Source: an uncultured Collinsella sp. (GTDB lineage: Bacteria; Actinomycetota; Coriobacteriia; Coriobacteriales; Coriobacteriaceae). From it: 5,831 nucleotides of DNA. The DNA lies in the NCBI GenBank assembly GCA_905198825.1, contig CAJKEF010000081.1:1-5831 (forward strand), read 5' to 3'. This document shows, one piece after another, positions 5,829-5,831 of the stretch; positions within the stretch are counted from its first letter, which is position 1, and every line of letters begins with the position of its first letter. The position numbers were made by a program, and so were the translations under genes. The notes below the pieces were generated by a model. The model was not told the origin of the DNA. It saw nothing but the letters and a program-made list of their open reading frames with translations, and searched no databases.

Positions 5829-5831
5829 GCG

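Overview
The window is a tightly packed, GC-rich bacterial operon read entirely on the + strand, with five genes in a row and almost no intergenic space. The gene content, the base composition and above all a single reading frame joining TsaB, RimI and TsaD suggest an actinobacterial gut anaerobe of the Coriobacteriia, perhaps Collinsella-like. That assignment is inference from family knowledge and was not tested by any search.

Layout. Bases 1-1089 hold the 3' part of a bifunctional NAD(P)HX repair enzyme (epimerase tail plus complete dehydratase domain) whose 5' end lies outside the window. Bases 1092-2237 encode alanine racemase. Bases 2246-2866 encode a family 4 (Fe-S) uracil-DNA glycosylase. 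Bases 2879-3385 encode the TsaE ATPase. From 3372, overlapping the end of tsaE, runs a TsaB-RimI-TsaD three-domain fusion that is open until 5528. The last roughly 100 bases are non-coding and contain two hairpins, the second looking like the operon terminator.

How the genes work together. TsaE plus the fused TsaB and TsaD modules form almost the whole machinery that transfers threonylcarbamoyl to A37 of ANN-decoding tRNAs (t6A). Only TsaC/Sua5, which makes threonylcarbamoyl-AMP, is missing from the window. RimI, the N-terminal acetyltransferase of ribosomal protein S18, sits in the middle of the fusion. The upstream genes are housekeeping functions (cofactor repair, D-Ala for peptidoglycan, DNA base excision repair) that share the transcript.

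The main surprise is an in-frame TGA at 5526-5528 inside the TsaD domain, just before its GGGVSAN loop. The same frame continues as an excellent TsaD C-terminus for 67 more codons to TAG at 5730-5732. Without readthrough the protein lacks a nucleotide-loop segment and the third metal ligand of the active site. The cause may be a nonsense mutation, a sequence error or, much less likely, recoding. The sequence alone cannot decide.
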